Shown piece by piece: positions 33,491 to 42,605 of a stretch of DNA of 64,000 nucleotides (the first letter of the stretch is position 1; every line of letters starts with the position of its first letter). Location: positions 1 through 64,000 of the forward strand of contig JAFPZZ010000031.1 of the NCBI GenBank assembly GCA_017417045.1, read 5' to 3'. Made by a program: the position numbers and the translations under genes. This DNA comes from Bacillota bacterium (GTDB lineage: Bacteria; Bacillota; Clostridia; Peptostreptococcales; Anaerovoracaceae). The notes beneath the pieces are model-generated. The model was not told where the DNA came from and made no database searches. It saw only the letters and a list, made by a program, of their open reading frames with translations.

Positions 33491-35095
33491 ATGAAGAAGC
33501 TCTATAAAAACGCGAAGGTATATACCGGCGAGCTGCCTCTAAAGGAGGCCTTCGCCGTGGAAGACGGCAGGTTCATATTCGCCGGCAGCAGCGAGGAGGG
33601 ATACGCCCTAGGCGCGGACGAAACCGAAGATCTCGGCGGCCGCTTCGTATGCGCGGGCTTCAACGACAGCCACATGCACCTGCTCGGCTTCGGGAGCGCG
33701 CTGTCCATGGCTCCCCTCGCGGAGCACACAGCAAGCTTAGGAGAGCTGCTGGACTGCCTGAGGGAGCACGCGAAAGCGCATCCCTTAAGAGAGGGACAGT
33801 GGCTCAGAGGGCGCGGCTGGAACCAGGACTACTTCTCTGACGTCAGCCGCATGCCAAACAGATGGGACCTCGACAGGGTCTCCAAAGACCATCCCATCGC
33901 CATAACCCGCTGCTGCGGCCACGCCATGGCGGTCAACAGCAAGGCGCTCGAGCTCTGCGGCATCGACGCGTCCACGCCTTCCCCCGAAGGCGGCCGCATA
34001 GGGATGAAGGACGGAGAGCCGGACGGGCTCTTCTACGACGGAGCCATGCCCCTGATAGTAAACAATATCCCCCTCCCGGGCAAGGAGGAGGTAAAGGACA
34101 TGATAAGGAGCGCCTGCCGCGCGCTGAACGGCTACGGCATCACCAGCGTTCAAAGCGACGACTTCAGCGCCTTCAGGGGCCTCCCCTGGGAAACGGTGAT
34201 CGGAGCGTACAAGGAGCTCGAAGCCTCCGGAGAGCTGACGGTCAGGGTATACGAGCAGTGCAACCTCACGGAGGTCGATGATTTCAAGAGATTCACGGCG
34301 GCGGGAAACAGCGCACGAAGCGGCAGCGATATGTTCAGAATAGGACCCCTAAAGCTACTGGGAGACGGCTCCCTGGGAGCGCGTACGGCGTATCTCAGCA
34401 GGCCTTACGCCGACGATCCCTCTGGCAGAGGCTTTCCCATATTCACTCAGGAGCAGCTCGACGCCCTGACGGAATGCGCAAACGAGAGCGGATTTCAGTT
34501 CGCCGTTCACGCCATAGGAGACGCCTGCCTAGACATGGTGCTGGACGCCGCGGAAAAGGCCCTCGAAAAGCATCCCCGCGCCGACCACAGGCACGGCATA
34601 GTGCACTGCCAGATCAGCAGGCCCGACCAGCTCGAGCGCATAGCGAAGCTTAAAATGCACGTCTACGCGCAGAGCATATTCCTGGATTACGACACGAAGA
34701 TCGTGAAAGAAAGGGCGGGAGAAGAGCTCGCTTCCTCGAGCTACAGCTGGAAGACTCTCATGGATAAGGGAGTCTGCGTCTCTAACGGCTCCGACTGCCC
34801 CGTAGAGCTGCCGGACGTCATGAAGGGCATACAGTGCGCCGTGACGAGAAGGAGCTGCTCCGGCGGAGAGGTCTACCTAAAAGAAGAAGCCTTCACCGTA
34901 GAGGAGGCCCTTGACAGCTTCACGAGGAACGCAGCGAGAGCCAGCTTCGACGAGGATATAAAAGGCAGGATAGTGCCCGGCATGCTGGCGGACTTTACCC
35001 TGCTCTCTGAGGATCCCTTCGAGGCGGATCCTGACCATATAAAGGAAATAGAGATACTCGGCGCCTGGCTGGGCGGAGAGAAGGTCTTCGGATAA
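33491..35095 (+). CDS. YtcJ-like amidohydrolase (amidohydrolase 3 family)
   Basis: A 534-residue protein of the amidohydrolase 3 family. Seen are GFNDSHMHLLGFG (HxH), the long insert domain after it, FAVHAIGDACLDMVLD, HGIVHCQISRPDQ, and SNGSDCPVELPDVMKGI with the metal-binding aspartate. GRIVPGMLADFTLLSEDPF ends the beta-sandwich. Members hydrolyse N-substituted amides or formamides, but the substrate is not predictable. GGGGAGG lies 8 bases before the ATG. It is a single gene, divergent from the HdeD-like operon; its stop is only about 20 bases from the stop of the convergent GT-CsaB gene, with no visible terminator between. Confidence 0.87.
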   Translation: MKKLYKNAKVYTGELPLKEAFAVEDGRFIFAGSSEEGYALGADETEDLGGRFVCAGFNDSHMHLLGFGSALSMAPLAEHTASLGELLDCLREHAKAHPLREGQWLRGRGWNQDYFSDVSRMPNRWDLDRVSKDHPIAITRCCGHAMAVNSKALELCGIDASTPSPEGGRIGMKDGEPDGLFYDGAMPLIVNNIPLPGKEEVKDMIRSACRALNGYGITSVQSDDFSAFRGLPWETVIGAYKELEASGELTVRVYEQCNLTEVDDFKRFTAAGNSARSGSDMFRIGPLKLLGDGSLGARTAYLSRPYADDPSGRGFPIFTQEQLDALTECANESGFQFAVHAIGDACLDMVLDAAEKALEKHPRADHRHGIVHCQISRPDQLERIAKLKMHVYAQSIFLDYDTKIVKERAGEELASSSYSWKTLMDKGVCVSNGSDCPVELPDVMKGIQCAVTRRSCSGGEVYLKEEAFTVEEALDSFTRNAARASFDEDIKGRIVPGMLADFTLLSEDPFEADPDHIKEIEILGAWLGGEKVFG

Positions 35096-35114
35096 AGCGG
35101 CTAAGGCCCTAAAT

Positions 35115-37319
35115 TCACGAGATGAGCTCTCTGAAGAGCCTGTTGTTCTCGGCAGCCTTCGCGGAGAGCTCCTCCGACGCAGCCCTTATCCTGTGCGCGT
35201 AGCTCTCCCTTTCGGATAGCACCGTTCTCAGATCCCCAGCGGCCGATGCGGGGTCGAAATCCGAGAGCGTGCCTATGAGCGGCATGCCAAGAGACTCCGC
35301 GCAGGCCCTAACCTTGGGATCGTAATCTATGCCGAGCGCGGGCACTCCCGAGCAGGCAGCAAATATCATGCTGTGAAGCCTCGTGCTGACGACGGCGTCC
35401 ATGCAGGCGATCATATCCATGAGGTCCTGCGGCGAGTAGGGAGAATCTATCTCGCGGGCAGGACTCTTCATAAGAGCCTTCACCGCCGCGCTCGCCTCTC
35501 CGTCCGCCGGCTGCTGCATGTCTATGAAAACTATCTCCGCGTCATTTGAGACCTCGTCGCAGAAGCGCGCGAAGGCCTCCCTGTTCATCTCCATGCCCTT
35601 CGCGAAGCGCACGGAGACTCCGACCAGGCGCTTTCCGGGGTCTATGCCTCTTTCTTCGAGGAGCGTCCTCCCGCGTCCGGGGTCTCCCTTTCCCACCGCA
35701 TATACCGGGTCCGCGGTCACGAAGACGTTCTCGTTCCTCACTCCCATGGATCTCAGCTCCTCGCAGGAAGCGCTGTCCCTGAGCGTTATGATATTTGCCA
35801 TCTCGGACACTTCCCTGACCCTCTCGCGATTTTTGGGATCGCTTACGGGACCTATGCCGTTGGCATAGAACATTATCGGCTTGCCAAAGCGCCACGCCAT
35901 GCGTATGAGCCAGGTGTAATAGAGCAGCGACCTGGTGCTGGTGTGATCCTGAAGAAGGCTCCCGCCGCCGCTAACGAAGCAGCTGCAGCTCTTTATGGCC
36001 TTTCTGACCGCGAAGGGAGAGAATCTGTCCACAGCCTGTATCCCGCAGCGCTCCTTAGTCTCTGCCGGCCTCTTGGAGAGCGCGGTGAGCGTCGCGCCGG
36101 GGCAGGCTCTCTGAAGGTCTTCCTTCAGCGCGAGCAGTATCGAATCGTCTCCCAGGTTTCTGAAGCCGTAGTAGCCCGAGACCACCACCTTCGTATGGGA
36201 GGCGAGCACCCTGCGGTAGGCCTCCTCGCAATCCGCGGCCATCCTTCCGACGGAATAATATTCGTTTATGACTGAGCGTCCGTAACTGCCGAGAGCCTTT
36301 CTATCGTCCGCGCTGAGCCCTAGCATCGCGCGCAGGATATCTCTTTCGAGAAGCTTCTCTGAGGACTCTTCGCAGCCCCTGCAGCAGAAGTTCGTATCCC
36401 TGGATATCTGCAGCCTGCTCTCGTCGAACAGACCTATATAGCCTTCGTTTCCCGCAACTATGACGGGCTTTTCCGCCGCCATGGCCTCGAGAGCGGAGCG
36501 GCTGACTCCGACGAAGAGGTCTCCGGCCGCGGCTATCTCGTTTATATCCGTCCTGGCGCCGGGCATGGCTATATAGACTTCCCCGGCGGCCTCGTTCGCG
36601 GCGTCGGCCTTTGCCTTGATATCGTCGTAAGCGTCGCCGCCCCCGGCTATGATGAGCTGAAGTCCCTCTATCCTCTCTCTCAGGCGGGGCGCGATCGCTA
36701 CAAGCTGCCTCGCGACAAGGGCCCTGCTCTCATCCATGCGGCTCACGTAGGAGATGACGGGCCTGGCGGCGCTGAAGCCGAACTCGGCCAGCACTTTCTC
36801 CCCGGAGATCTCGGGCGAGAACCTCTCTGTATCTATGCCGTTTATCGTGACGATGATGTTCTCATCGGGTATTCCATAGTTGTCCTTCAGGTAATCCCTG
36901 ATATCGTCGCTGACCGCGACGGTCTGCTCTCCCCAGTTGGTGAGCTTCCCGAGCAGGCCCTCAGTCGTGAAGACCCAGTGGGCCGAGGTCACGAAGGGAA
37001 AACCCATGCGCCTGTGCAGTATGCCGCAGAGAAAGGCCGGTATCCTCGCGTGGGCGTGGACTACGTCCGGCTTCTCGTCCCTGATGAGCCTTCGCAGCGC
37101 AAGCAGGGAGCGCAGCATGGGTAATGGCTTCCTGACGTTGAGCGGCGCATGGAAGCAGCGGGCTCCCGCCTGCTCAAGCTCCTCTTCGTAGACGCCGCCG
37201 TTCGATATGACGAGGACGTCGAAGCCCCGGCGCAGCAGCTCCTTCGAAAGCTCCACTACGTGGGTCTCCGCCCCTCCTATATCAAGGCCCATAAGGGCCA
37301 TAAGGATCTTTTTGCTCAT
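35115..37319 (-). CDS. csaB: Fusion of GT4 glycosyltransferase and CsaB polysaccharide pyruvyl transferase
   Basis: A 734-residue two-domain protein. Residues 1 to about 370 are a GT-B glycosyltransferase of family 4 (LDIGGAETHVVELSKELL, TINGIDTERFSPE, and a degenerate E-x7-E region SRSALEAMAAEKPVIVAG). From about 375, VVVSGYYGFRNLGDDSILLAL and later VSTRLHSMIFAACSGVPALGI match CsaB, which puts a ketal pyruvate on secondary cell wall polymer so that SLH domains can bind. One chain could thus add a sugar and pyruvylate it. It is the last gene of the murJ-led operon, 6 bases after the DUF4330 gene. An SLH protein is encoded at 47882. Confidence 0.85.
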   Translation of the reverse strand: MSKKILMALMGLDIGGAETHVVELSKELLRRGFDVLVISNGGVYEEELEQAGARCFHAPLNVRKPLPMLRSLLALRRLIRDEKPDVVHAHARIPAFLCGILHRRMGFPFVTSAHWVFTTEGLLGKLTNWGEQTVAVSDDIRDYLKDNYGIPDENIIVTINGIDTERFSPEISGEKVLAEFGFSAARPVISYVSRMDESRALVARQLVAIAPRLRERIEGLQLIIAGGGDAYDDIKAKADAANEAAGEVYIAMPGARTDINEIAAAGDLFVGVSRSALEAMAAEKPVIVAGNEGYIGLFDESRLQISRDTNFCCRGCEESSEKLLERDILRAMLGLSADDRKALGSYGRSVINEYYSVGRMAADCEEAYRRVLASHTKVVVSGYYGFRNLGDDSILLALKEDLQRACPGATLTALSKRPAETKERCGIQAVDRFSPFAVRKAIKSCSCFVSGGGSLLQDHTSTRSLLYYTWLIRMAWRFGKPIMFYANGIGPVSDPKNRERVREVSEMANIITLRDSASCEELRSMGVRNENVFVTADPVYAVGKGDPGRGRTLLEERGIDPGKRLVGVSVRFAKGMEMNREAFARFCDEVSNDAEIVFIDMQQPADGEASAAVKALMKSPAREIDSPYSPQDLMDMIACMDAVVSTRLHSMIFAACSGVPALGIDYDPKVRACAESLGMPLIGTLSDFDPASAAGDLRTVLSERESYAHRIRAASEELSAKAAENNRLFRELIS

Positions 37320-37325
37320 CGGCCC

Positions 37326-38207
37326 TTACTGCTCCATGCTCAGGATCTCGAAGAAGAGTCCGTTTCTGTTGATGTACTGGGAGACGAGCTGCGAGGTCGC
37401 TCCGACCTTAAGCTCTATGCCTCCGTCGAGATAGTAGCCGTCGGCCTTATCCACGGCCCTGCCCTTAACCGTTACGTAGACGTCGCTTCGTCCGGTCTTC
37501 TCGGCGAACACGGCTCCGCCTTCCCCTACCTGGGTCTCGAAGTGGGGCTCTGTCCTCACGCTCTGCACGATGCCCAGAAGCGAGCCGCTGAGCTTGTCGT
37601 AGAGCCTGTCGCCCTCGTGGAAGTTCGCGGCCACGAAATCCCTGCAGTCGGTGAAATTCATGACGTAGGTGAAGTTCAGCGATCCGTTGCCCTCGTAGCT
37701 GTCCTGAGTAATCTCCGCGCCCATGGTATCTACCGAATAGACGTAGCCCATCTTGGCGAAGCCCTTGCCCTTGACGGCGATCTCGTCGCCGACCTTGAGC
37801 GCAACGCTGCCTATGACTATGTCTCTGGACGTGCTGTAGCCCTGGTTCTCGATGGTCACGTAGATATCGTAATTCTCCTGATACTCGATCTCCTCGAAGG
37901 CTCCGGCGGTCTCGGACCATTTTATCTCGGTATGAGGCTTATAGCTCACCTCCGCCAGGGTGCCGAGGTAGGTGCCGTCGGTGCTCCTGTACACGCTGCA
38001 TCCCGGGGTCATCTGGTCCAGCATTCCTATGGGCGCCGCGGTGAGCTCCACGGTGAAGCGCATGGTCGCAGTCTCGCGTGTCCTTCCCGAGGGCTCTCCG
38101 GAGCTGCGGTTCCTGAGATATACGGCGCCAAGACCCACGGCCAAGGCCAGCACTATTATCAGCGCGTCGAAAAGATTGAAGTGGAAGCGCTTTTTATTTT
38201 CCGCCAT
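37326..38207 (-). CDS. DUF4330-containing membrane-anchored protein
   Basis: A 293-residue protein with one N-terminal membrane helix (FDALIIVLALAVGLGAVYL, about 12-30) and a large outer part. The outer part holds beta-rich segments of DUF4330 type, with a repeated pattern (MTPGCSVYRSTDGTYLGTLAEV near 65; GDRLYDKLSGSLLGIVQSV near 200), so it seems to be an internal duplication. No enzyme motif is seen. DUF4330 proteins commonly lie in exopolysaccharide clusters, and a role in export or assembly is inferred. GGAGG precedes the ATG. It overlaps the upstream GT4 gene by 14 bases. Confidence 0.75.
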   Translation of the reverse strand: MAENKKRFHFNLFDALIIVLALAVGLGAVYLRNRSSGEPSGRTRETATMRFTVELTAAPIGMLDQMTPGCSVYRSTDGTYLGTLAEVSYKPHTEIKWSETAGAFEEIEYQENYDIYVTIENQGYSTSRDIVIGSVALKVGDEIAVKGKGFAKMGYVYSVDTMGAEITQDSYEGNGSLNFTYVMNFTDCRDFVAANFHEGDRLYDKLSGSLLGIVQSVRTEPHFETQVGEGGAVFAEKTGRSDVYVTVKGRAVDKADGYYLDGGIELKVGATSQLVSQYINRNGLFFEILSMEQ

Positions 38208-39324
38208 TTTTCTTATCCTCCAGGACCTTGTAGTACACGTCTTCTATGTTCTTCGCGAATATCTCCCCGGTGAAGCGCTGTGAGAAGATCTCCTTCGCGC
38301 GCCTCCTCATCCGCTCCATAGTCTCCGGCTCGTCCATGAGCCTCGCTATGGCGGCCGCCAGGGCCTCGCTGTTTCTGTTTTCGAAAATCAGGCCGTCTTC
38401 CCCGTCGTCTATGAGCCAGGGATTGCCTCCGTAGCTGGAGACGACCGCGGGAAGGCCCATGCTCAGGCCTTCGAGCACCGAGAGGCTCGACGTTTCCGTC
38501 CCGTAGGAGGCGTTCAGCTGAAGGTCCAGAGCGCTCAGCACCGGAGCCACGTCGCTTACGAAGCCGAGAAAGACCACGTCTTCCTCCAGCCCCCGCCTTT
38601 GGACCTCGGCCTTAAGATCGCTCTCAAAGGATCCCGTCCCGGCGATCAGGAGCTTGACCCTCCTGCCCTGAGATCTCAACATATCCAGAGCCTCTATTAT
38701 GTGCATATGGCCCTTGTAGGGCTCTATCCTCGCGAGTATGCCCAGGGCGAAGTCTTCCGGAGCTATTCCCCAGCCGGCTCTCAGTCTCTCCCTCTCCTCA
38801 TCGCTAACCCTCTCGACGGGGCTGACTCCGTTCATCATGACGGTTATGAGCTTTCCGGATATCCCGGCGTCGGTCAGATTCTCGGCGGCAGCCGGGCTCA
38901 CCGCTATTATGTGGTCCGCGTAATGCTCGTTGACGAGCTTATTGACCCAGCGTCCGGGAGGATACTTGAGCTTCGCTGGCACGGGGAACGCGCTGTGCCT
39001 CGTGTAGACGACCCTGCAGCCGCAGCGCCTTCCGGCAATGCGGCCCGAAAGGGCACCGTGCGTATGCACGATATCGGGTCTCAGCTCGTTTATGAGCTTT
39101 TCGAGCAGCTTGACGTCTTCCCTGCTGTAGGAGCGCTCCGCGAGACCGTCGAGCTCATAGACCTCACCTCCCAGCTCTCTGAGAGGCTCGGCGAGCAGAC
39201 TGCCCTTAGGGAGAGCCGTCATCACGCGGAAATTCTCCCGGTCGCAGTATCTGAGATAGTTGATCAGGACTCTGCCGGCCCCGCCTATATTGCTGTCGCT
39301 GATGACGTTAAGGACTTTTATCAA
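38194..39324 (-). CDS. GT4 family glycosyltransferase
   Basis: A 376-residue GT-B enzyme. LNVISDSNIGGAGRVLINYL is the acceptor-side start, VVYTRHS and IIAVSPAAAENL lie mid-protein, LGILARIEPYKGHMHIIEAL is the donor-domain start, and SLSVLEGLSMGLPAVVSSYGGNP has the E-x7-E nucleotide-sugar motif. The sugar is unknown. I read the start as TTG at 39324-39322, where GGGAGG lies 6 bases upstream and the TTG overlaps the TGA stop of the ligase gene, so translation is coupled. A long open frame further upstream is a shadow of the ligase gene. Confidence 0.85.
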   Translation of the reverse strand: MIKVLNVISDSNIGGAGRVLINYLRYCDRENFRVMTALPKGSLLAEPLRELGGEVYELDGLAERSYSREDVKLLEKLINELRPDIVHTHGALSGRIAGRRCGCRVVYTRHSAFPVPAKLKYPPGRWVNKLVNEHYADHIIAVSPAAAENLTDAGISGKLITVMMNGVSPVERVSDEERERLRAGWGIAPEDFALGILARIEPYKGHMHIIEALDMLRSQGRRVKLLIAGTGSFESDLKAEVQRRGLEEDVVFLGFVSDVAPVLSALDLQLNASYGTETSSLSVLEGLSMGLPAVVSSYGGNPWLIDDGEDGLIFENRNSEALAAAIARLMDEPETMERMRRRAKEIFSQRFTGEIFAKNIEDVYYKVLEDKKNGGK

Positions 39325-40796
39325 AGCAGGCTCCCTCCCCTCTTCATCGAGCTCCTTCTGGCGCAGAGCGCGCCGAGCCCGGCGTATGCCCAGAATATGA
39401 ACATGACCCTGTAATTGTAGAAGGAATAGTCCGTCATAGCCTGGACCAGGAAGCCGCTCATGCCGGAAAGGCAGGCGATCTGAAGCAGCTTGGACATGAA
39501 GTCCTTCTCGATCCTCTGCGCCGCGCAGAGCGTCCTGTATAGCCTCAGGAGTATCCAGAGGAAGACGATAAGCGCAGCTATGCCCGCGTCGCACACGATC
39601 TGCAGGAAGAGATTGTGCGCGTGCGGCGCCACGACGGTCTCGTAGCTGTAGTAGGGATATATCTTATTGAAGGCGTCCACGCCGGGGCCTATGCCCAGCT
39701 TCCAGTAGCCGTCCCTCAGCATCCTTATGGTGCCGAGCCATATATTCAGACGGTATGATGTGGAGCTGTCGGTGAGGTCTCCTATGCTGGTGAAGCGCTG
39801 AGCGATCGTTTCAGGCAGCATCATGTACAGCGCTATGAGCGCGAAGGGCGCCATGAAGAGCAGCCGGGGCCTCAGCAGCACGAAGAAGATCACTCCCGCG
39901 AACATGAGACCGAGCCACGCCCCCCTCGAAAAGGTCAGCAGCATGCAGAGGCACATCGCTGCGCAGCAGCAGAAATAATAAAGCTTTTTAAGCGTCCCCT
40001 TGGAGCCGAGCAGCTTCGCTCCTCCGAGAGGAATCATGAGCAGCAGGTACTGTCCAAGCATATTTGGGTTCTGTAGGGTCGCGCTGACCCTGAACCTTAT
40101 GCTGGAGAACATATCGTCGTCTATCCACGCCGCGGACTGATAGCCCCAGCGGAACTTGTACTGCAGTATGCCGTAGCAAGAGACGGCCGCGGCCGCCGTT
40201 ACCATCAGGGCCGTGAGCAGATCGAGCTGACGCTGCCTGTCGACGCTGTAATAGAGGACCGTGGAAAAGAGTATGAAGACTATGGAGAGCACTCCTATAT
40301 AAAGGCTCCCGCTCCTGTCCACGGAATGCAGCGTTCCTATGAGATAGAACGCCGCGTAGACGTTCACCGGGAGGCTCAGCGGGGAGCGCTCGTAGCCGTA
40401 GCTCCTGTCGTGCAGCAGCCTGAGCAGCACTGAGCCGTAGGCGACCATGCAGAGGGCGAGGACTCCCATCGTAGGGATCAGAGGCGCGAGCACGGCAGCG
40501 AGGCCGGCCCAGATGAAGCAGTTCAAAAACATGCTGCCGCTGACGGCCCTGCTCATGCCGAGGCGCTCGTACGCGGAGCAAAGAGATCTCCTCGCGCGGC
40601 CCGCGCTCTTCCCGGCTTTTTTCCCGAGGAAGCCGGGCGTGCAGAACCAATTCACTACAGCGCTTCTGTCCCACTCGGACGCGAGCGCGGCGCAGAGCCT
40701 GCTGAACGCCCTTCCGGGAGCGCTCTCGTAGGCTGATCTATATATCTTTTTCAGCAGATAGATGATACTTCCAAGTATCAGGCTCTCAGCGATCAA
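39321..40796 (-). CDS. O-antigen ligase/polymerase-like membrane protein (WaaL/Wzy family)
   Basis: A 491-residue protein with about ten or more hydrophobic segments and a large loop near residues 290-390. That loop contains RFTSIGDLTDSSTSYRLNIW and GIGPGVDAFNKIYPYYSYETVVAPHAHNLFLQI; the H-x-H-N-x-x-L pattern is the usual Wzy_C/O-antigen ligase signature. It would polymerise polysaccharide or transfer it to its acceptor at the outer membrane face. A Gram-positive host has no LPS, so a wall polymer is the likely product. Start is TTG at 40796 with GGAAGGAG 7 bases upstream, 2 bases after the murJ stop. Confidence 0.82.
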   Translation of the reverse strand: MIAESLILGSIIYLLKKIYRSAYESAPGRAFSRLCAALASEWDRSAVVNWFCTPGFLGKKAGKSAGRARRSLCSAYERLGMSRAVSGSMFLNCFIWAGLAAVLAPLIPTMGVLALCMVAYGSVLLRLLHDRSYGYERSPLSLPVNVYAAFYLIGTLHSVDRSGSLYIGVLSIVFILFSTVLYYSVDRQRQLDLLTALMVTAAAAVSCYGILQYKFRWGYQSAAWIDDDMFSSIRFRVSATLQNPNMLGQYLLLMIPLGGAKLLGSKGTLKKLYYFCCCAAMCLCMLLTFSRGAWLGLMFAGVIFFVLLRPRLLFMAPFALIALYMMLPETIAQRFTSIGDLTDSSTSYRLNIWLGTIRMLRDGYWKLGIGPGVDAFNKIYPYYSYETVVAPHAHNLFLQIVCDAGIAALIVFLWILLRLYRTLCAAQRIEKDFMSKLLQIACLSGMSGFLVQAMTDYSFYNYRVMFIFWAYAGLGALCARRSSMKRGGSLL

Positions 40797-40798
40797 TA

Positions 40799-42343
40799 CT
40801 ATCTCCTTCCTTTAAGGAGCCCGAGAAGGCTCTTCATAGTCTCAATGCGCATTAGCGCGGCCGCGGCGAAATAGACCGCTATGCCGAGGACCGTGGGCAG
40901 CCCGAAGGCCGCTATCCTTGAAACGATCCCCGCCCCTGCCGCGGAGGACAGTGCCTGCCTGCAGGCGTAGACGCAGGCTCCCATTACGGCGGAGCATACG
41001 AGCATCTTCCCTATCTCCAGAGCGAAGCCGGGGCTCAGCATGCCGCGGTCCCTTCTCGCGAGGGCTACGAAGAGCACCGCTGCCGCCGCGAGCTGGCTGA
41101 CGGCCGAAGCCGCGGCGAGGCCCCTTATACCTGCGCCTCTCCAGAGCGTCATGCACAGCAGCAGGTTTACGGCGACCGATACGATCCCTGAGATCAGGGG
41201 AAGCCTCCCCTCCTGCCTCGCGTAGAAGACCCTGCTGAGTATCACGTGCACGCCGTAGCCGAGCATACCGAGCGCGAGCATGGCGAGAGCGCCCGAGGTC
41301 AGAGCCGTCGACTCCTCTCCCCATTCGCCCCACTCGTAGAGCAGGCGGACAAGAGGCCTTGCAAGTATCATGAGCCCGGCCGCGAGCGGCGCGAGTATGA
41401 ATATCATCTGCCTGAGCGTGTCGTCGACGAGCTCGCCTATGCCGCCTCCGTCCTGCCTGGCGCTGAGCCTCGAGAGCTCAGGAAATATGACGTTTGCAAT
41501 GGAGAGCACGAAGACTCCGGTTATTATCGTGTAAAGAGTGTTCGCGTATTCTAGGGATGACGCTCCTCCCGCTATCCTGGAGGCGAATTTTGTCGCGACC
41601 GTGAGGTTCACGGGCTGCATCCAGGTGCTGACGAGCACGGGCAGCATGAGCTTCATTATGGGTCTGAGGCCCTCGTGGCGCAGGGACGGCCTATAGCGGT
41701 AACCGAAGCGCCTGAGCGAAGGCAGCTGTATGAGAACCTGCACTGCCCAGCCTGCGAGGAAGGCCCAGGCAAGCCCGCTTATACCGAATCTGCCGCAGAG
41801 CAGCAGGTAATACGCTATTATTACGAGATTGGAGGCGGTGCTCAGCAGCGCGGGTATACTGAACTCCCCAAGCGACTGCAGCACTCCCACTATTGAGAAG
41901 GCTATGCCCGTGAAGAACACCGTCGGGAAGAGCACCCTTAAAAGACCCGCGCAGAGCTCCGCGGTCCGGGCATCGAAGCCGTCCGCGAGGAAAGCCGTGA
42001 TCTGCGGAGCGAATATCATCCCAAGAGCGCTGAATCCCGCCGTGAGCAGGGCTATTATGCTTATGAAGGCGTCCGAGAGCCTGAAGGCCTCGTCCTTTCC
42101 CTTCTTTTCAAGATATTCGTTGAAGACCGGGATGAAGCTGGCCGATATGGCCGATGCGAAGACCGCGTCGAAGAAATTCCTCGGTATGCGGCTCGCCGCG
42201 AGGAAGGCGTCGGCCTCGAAGCCCGTGGCGAAGCGGTGCCCGAGCTGTAGATCGCGCACCAAGCCCAGGACCTTTCCCAGAAGGGTAAGGACCATCATCA
42301 TGCCTATGGTCTGAAGCTGCTTCTTTTTCTGTTCTTCCTTCAT
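40799..42343 (-). CDS. murJ: MurJ/MviN family lipid II (lipid-linked) flippase
   Basis: A 514-residue MOP-superfamily protein with about 14 membrane segments. The N-terminus has TLLGKVLGLVRDLQLGHRFATGFEADAF, including the conserved arginine, and the first half carries RIPRNFFDAVFASAISASFIPVFNEYL. MurJ flips lipid II across the membrane for peptidoglycan synthesis. It leads the polysaccharide operon, so it may instead or also flip an undecaprenyl-linked wall-polymer precursor; a second murJ elsewhere would favour this. Promoter at 42425-42453. The ribosome site is weak (GGCAGG, far from the ATG). Confidence 0.87.
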   Translation of the reverse strand: MKEEQKKKQLQTIGMMMVLTLLGKVLGLVRDLQLGHRFATGFEADAFLAASRIPRNFFDAVFASAISASFIPVFNEYLEKKGKDEAFRLSDAFISIIALLTAGFSALGMIFAPQITAFLADGFDARTAELCAGLLRVLFPTVFFTGIAFSIVGVLQSLGEFSIPALLSTASNLVIIAYYLLLCGRFGISGLAWAFLAGWAVQVLIQLPSLRRFGYRYRPSLRHEGLRPIMKLMLPVLVSTWMQPVNLTVATKFASRIAGGASSLEYANTLYTIITGVFVLSIANVIFPELSRLSARQDGGGIGELVDDTLRQMIFILAPLAAGLMILARPLVRLLYEWGEWGEESTALTSGALAMLALGMLGYGVHVILSRVFYARQEGRLPLISGIVSVAVNLLLCMTLWRGAGIRGLAAASAVSQLAAAAVLFVALARRDRGMLSPGFALEIGKMLVCSAVMGACVYACRQALSSAAGAGIVSRIAAFGLPTVLGIAVYFAAAALMRIETMKSLLGLLKGRR

Positions 42344-42424
42344 CGCTAAGCTGCCTGCCCAAACGTCCCTCGGCCCTGATTCCGTACCAGAGGTCTCTTA
42401 TCCGGGCACATAACATATCAGTAT

Positions 42425-42453
42425 ATTTTAGCAGATATCCGCAGCCTTTTGAA
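42425..42453 (-). promoter_or_regulatory. Promoter of the murJ polysaccharide operon
   Basis: On the minus strand TTCAAA (42448-42453), 17 bases ending TGC, TAAAAT (42425-42430). Leader is about 75 bases. Confidence 0.55.
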
Positions 42454-42508
42454 GAGGGACGGAGCGCAGGCTTCAAAATTTGAGTTAGCCCGCCGGCCCA
42501 TCGTATTG

Positions 42509-42514
42509 TATAAT
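42509..42514 (+). promoter_or_regulatory. -10 box of the nitroreductase gene
   Basis: TATAAT (42509-42514) with a weak TTAGCC 18 bases upstream. Leader is about 85 bases. Confidence 0.4.
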
Positions 42515-42605
42515 GCAGATATATCCAGAGATCACGGGACGGAGCTTCGCCGCTTCCAAAGCCGCGGGTCCCGTCCCTTTCGCAGTTATGAAAAGGAGGT
42601 ACACA

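Noticed and set aside
39325-39594. N-terminal extension of the GT4 gene
   Set aside because: It overlaps the ligase gene in another frame, has no homology-like pattern, and the TTG at 39324 has the ribosome site.
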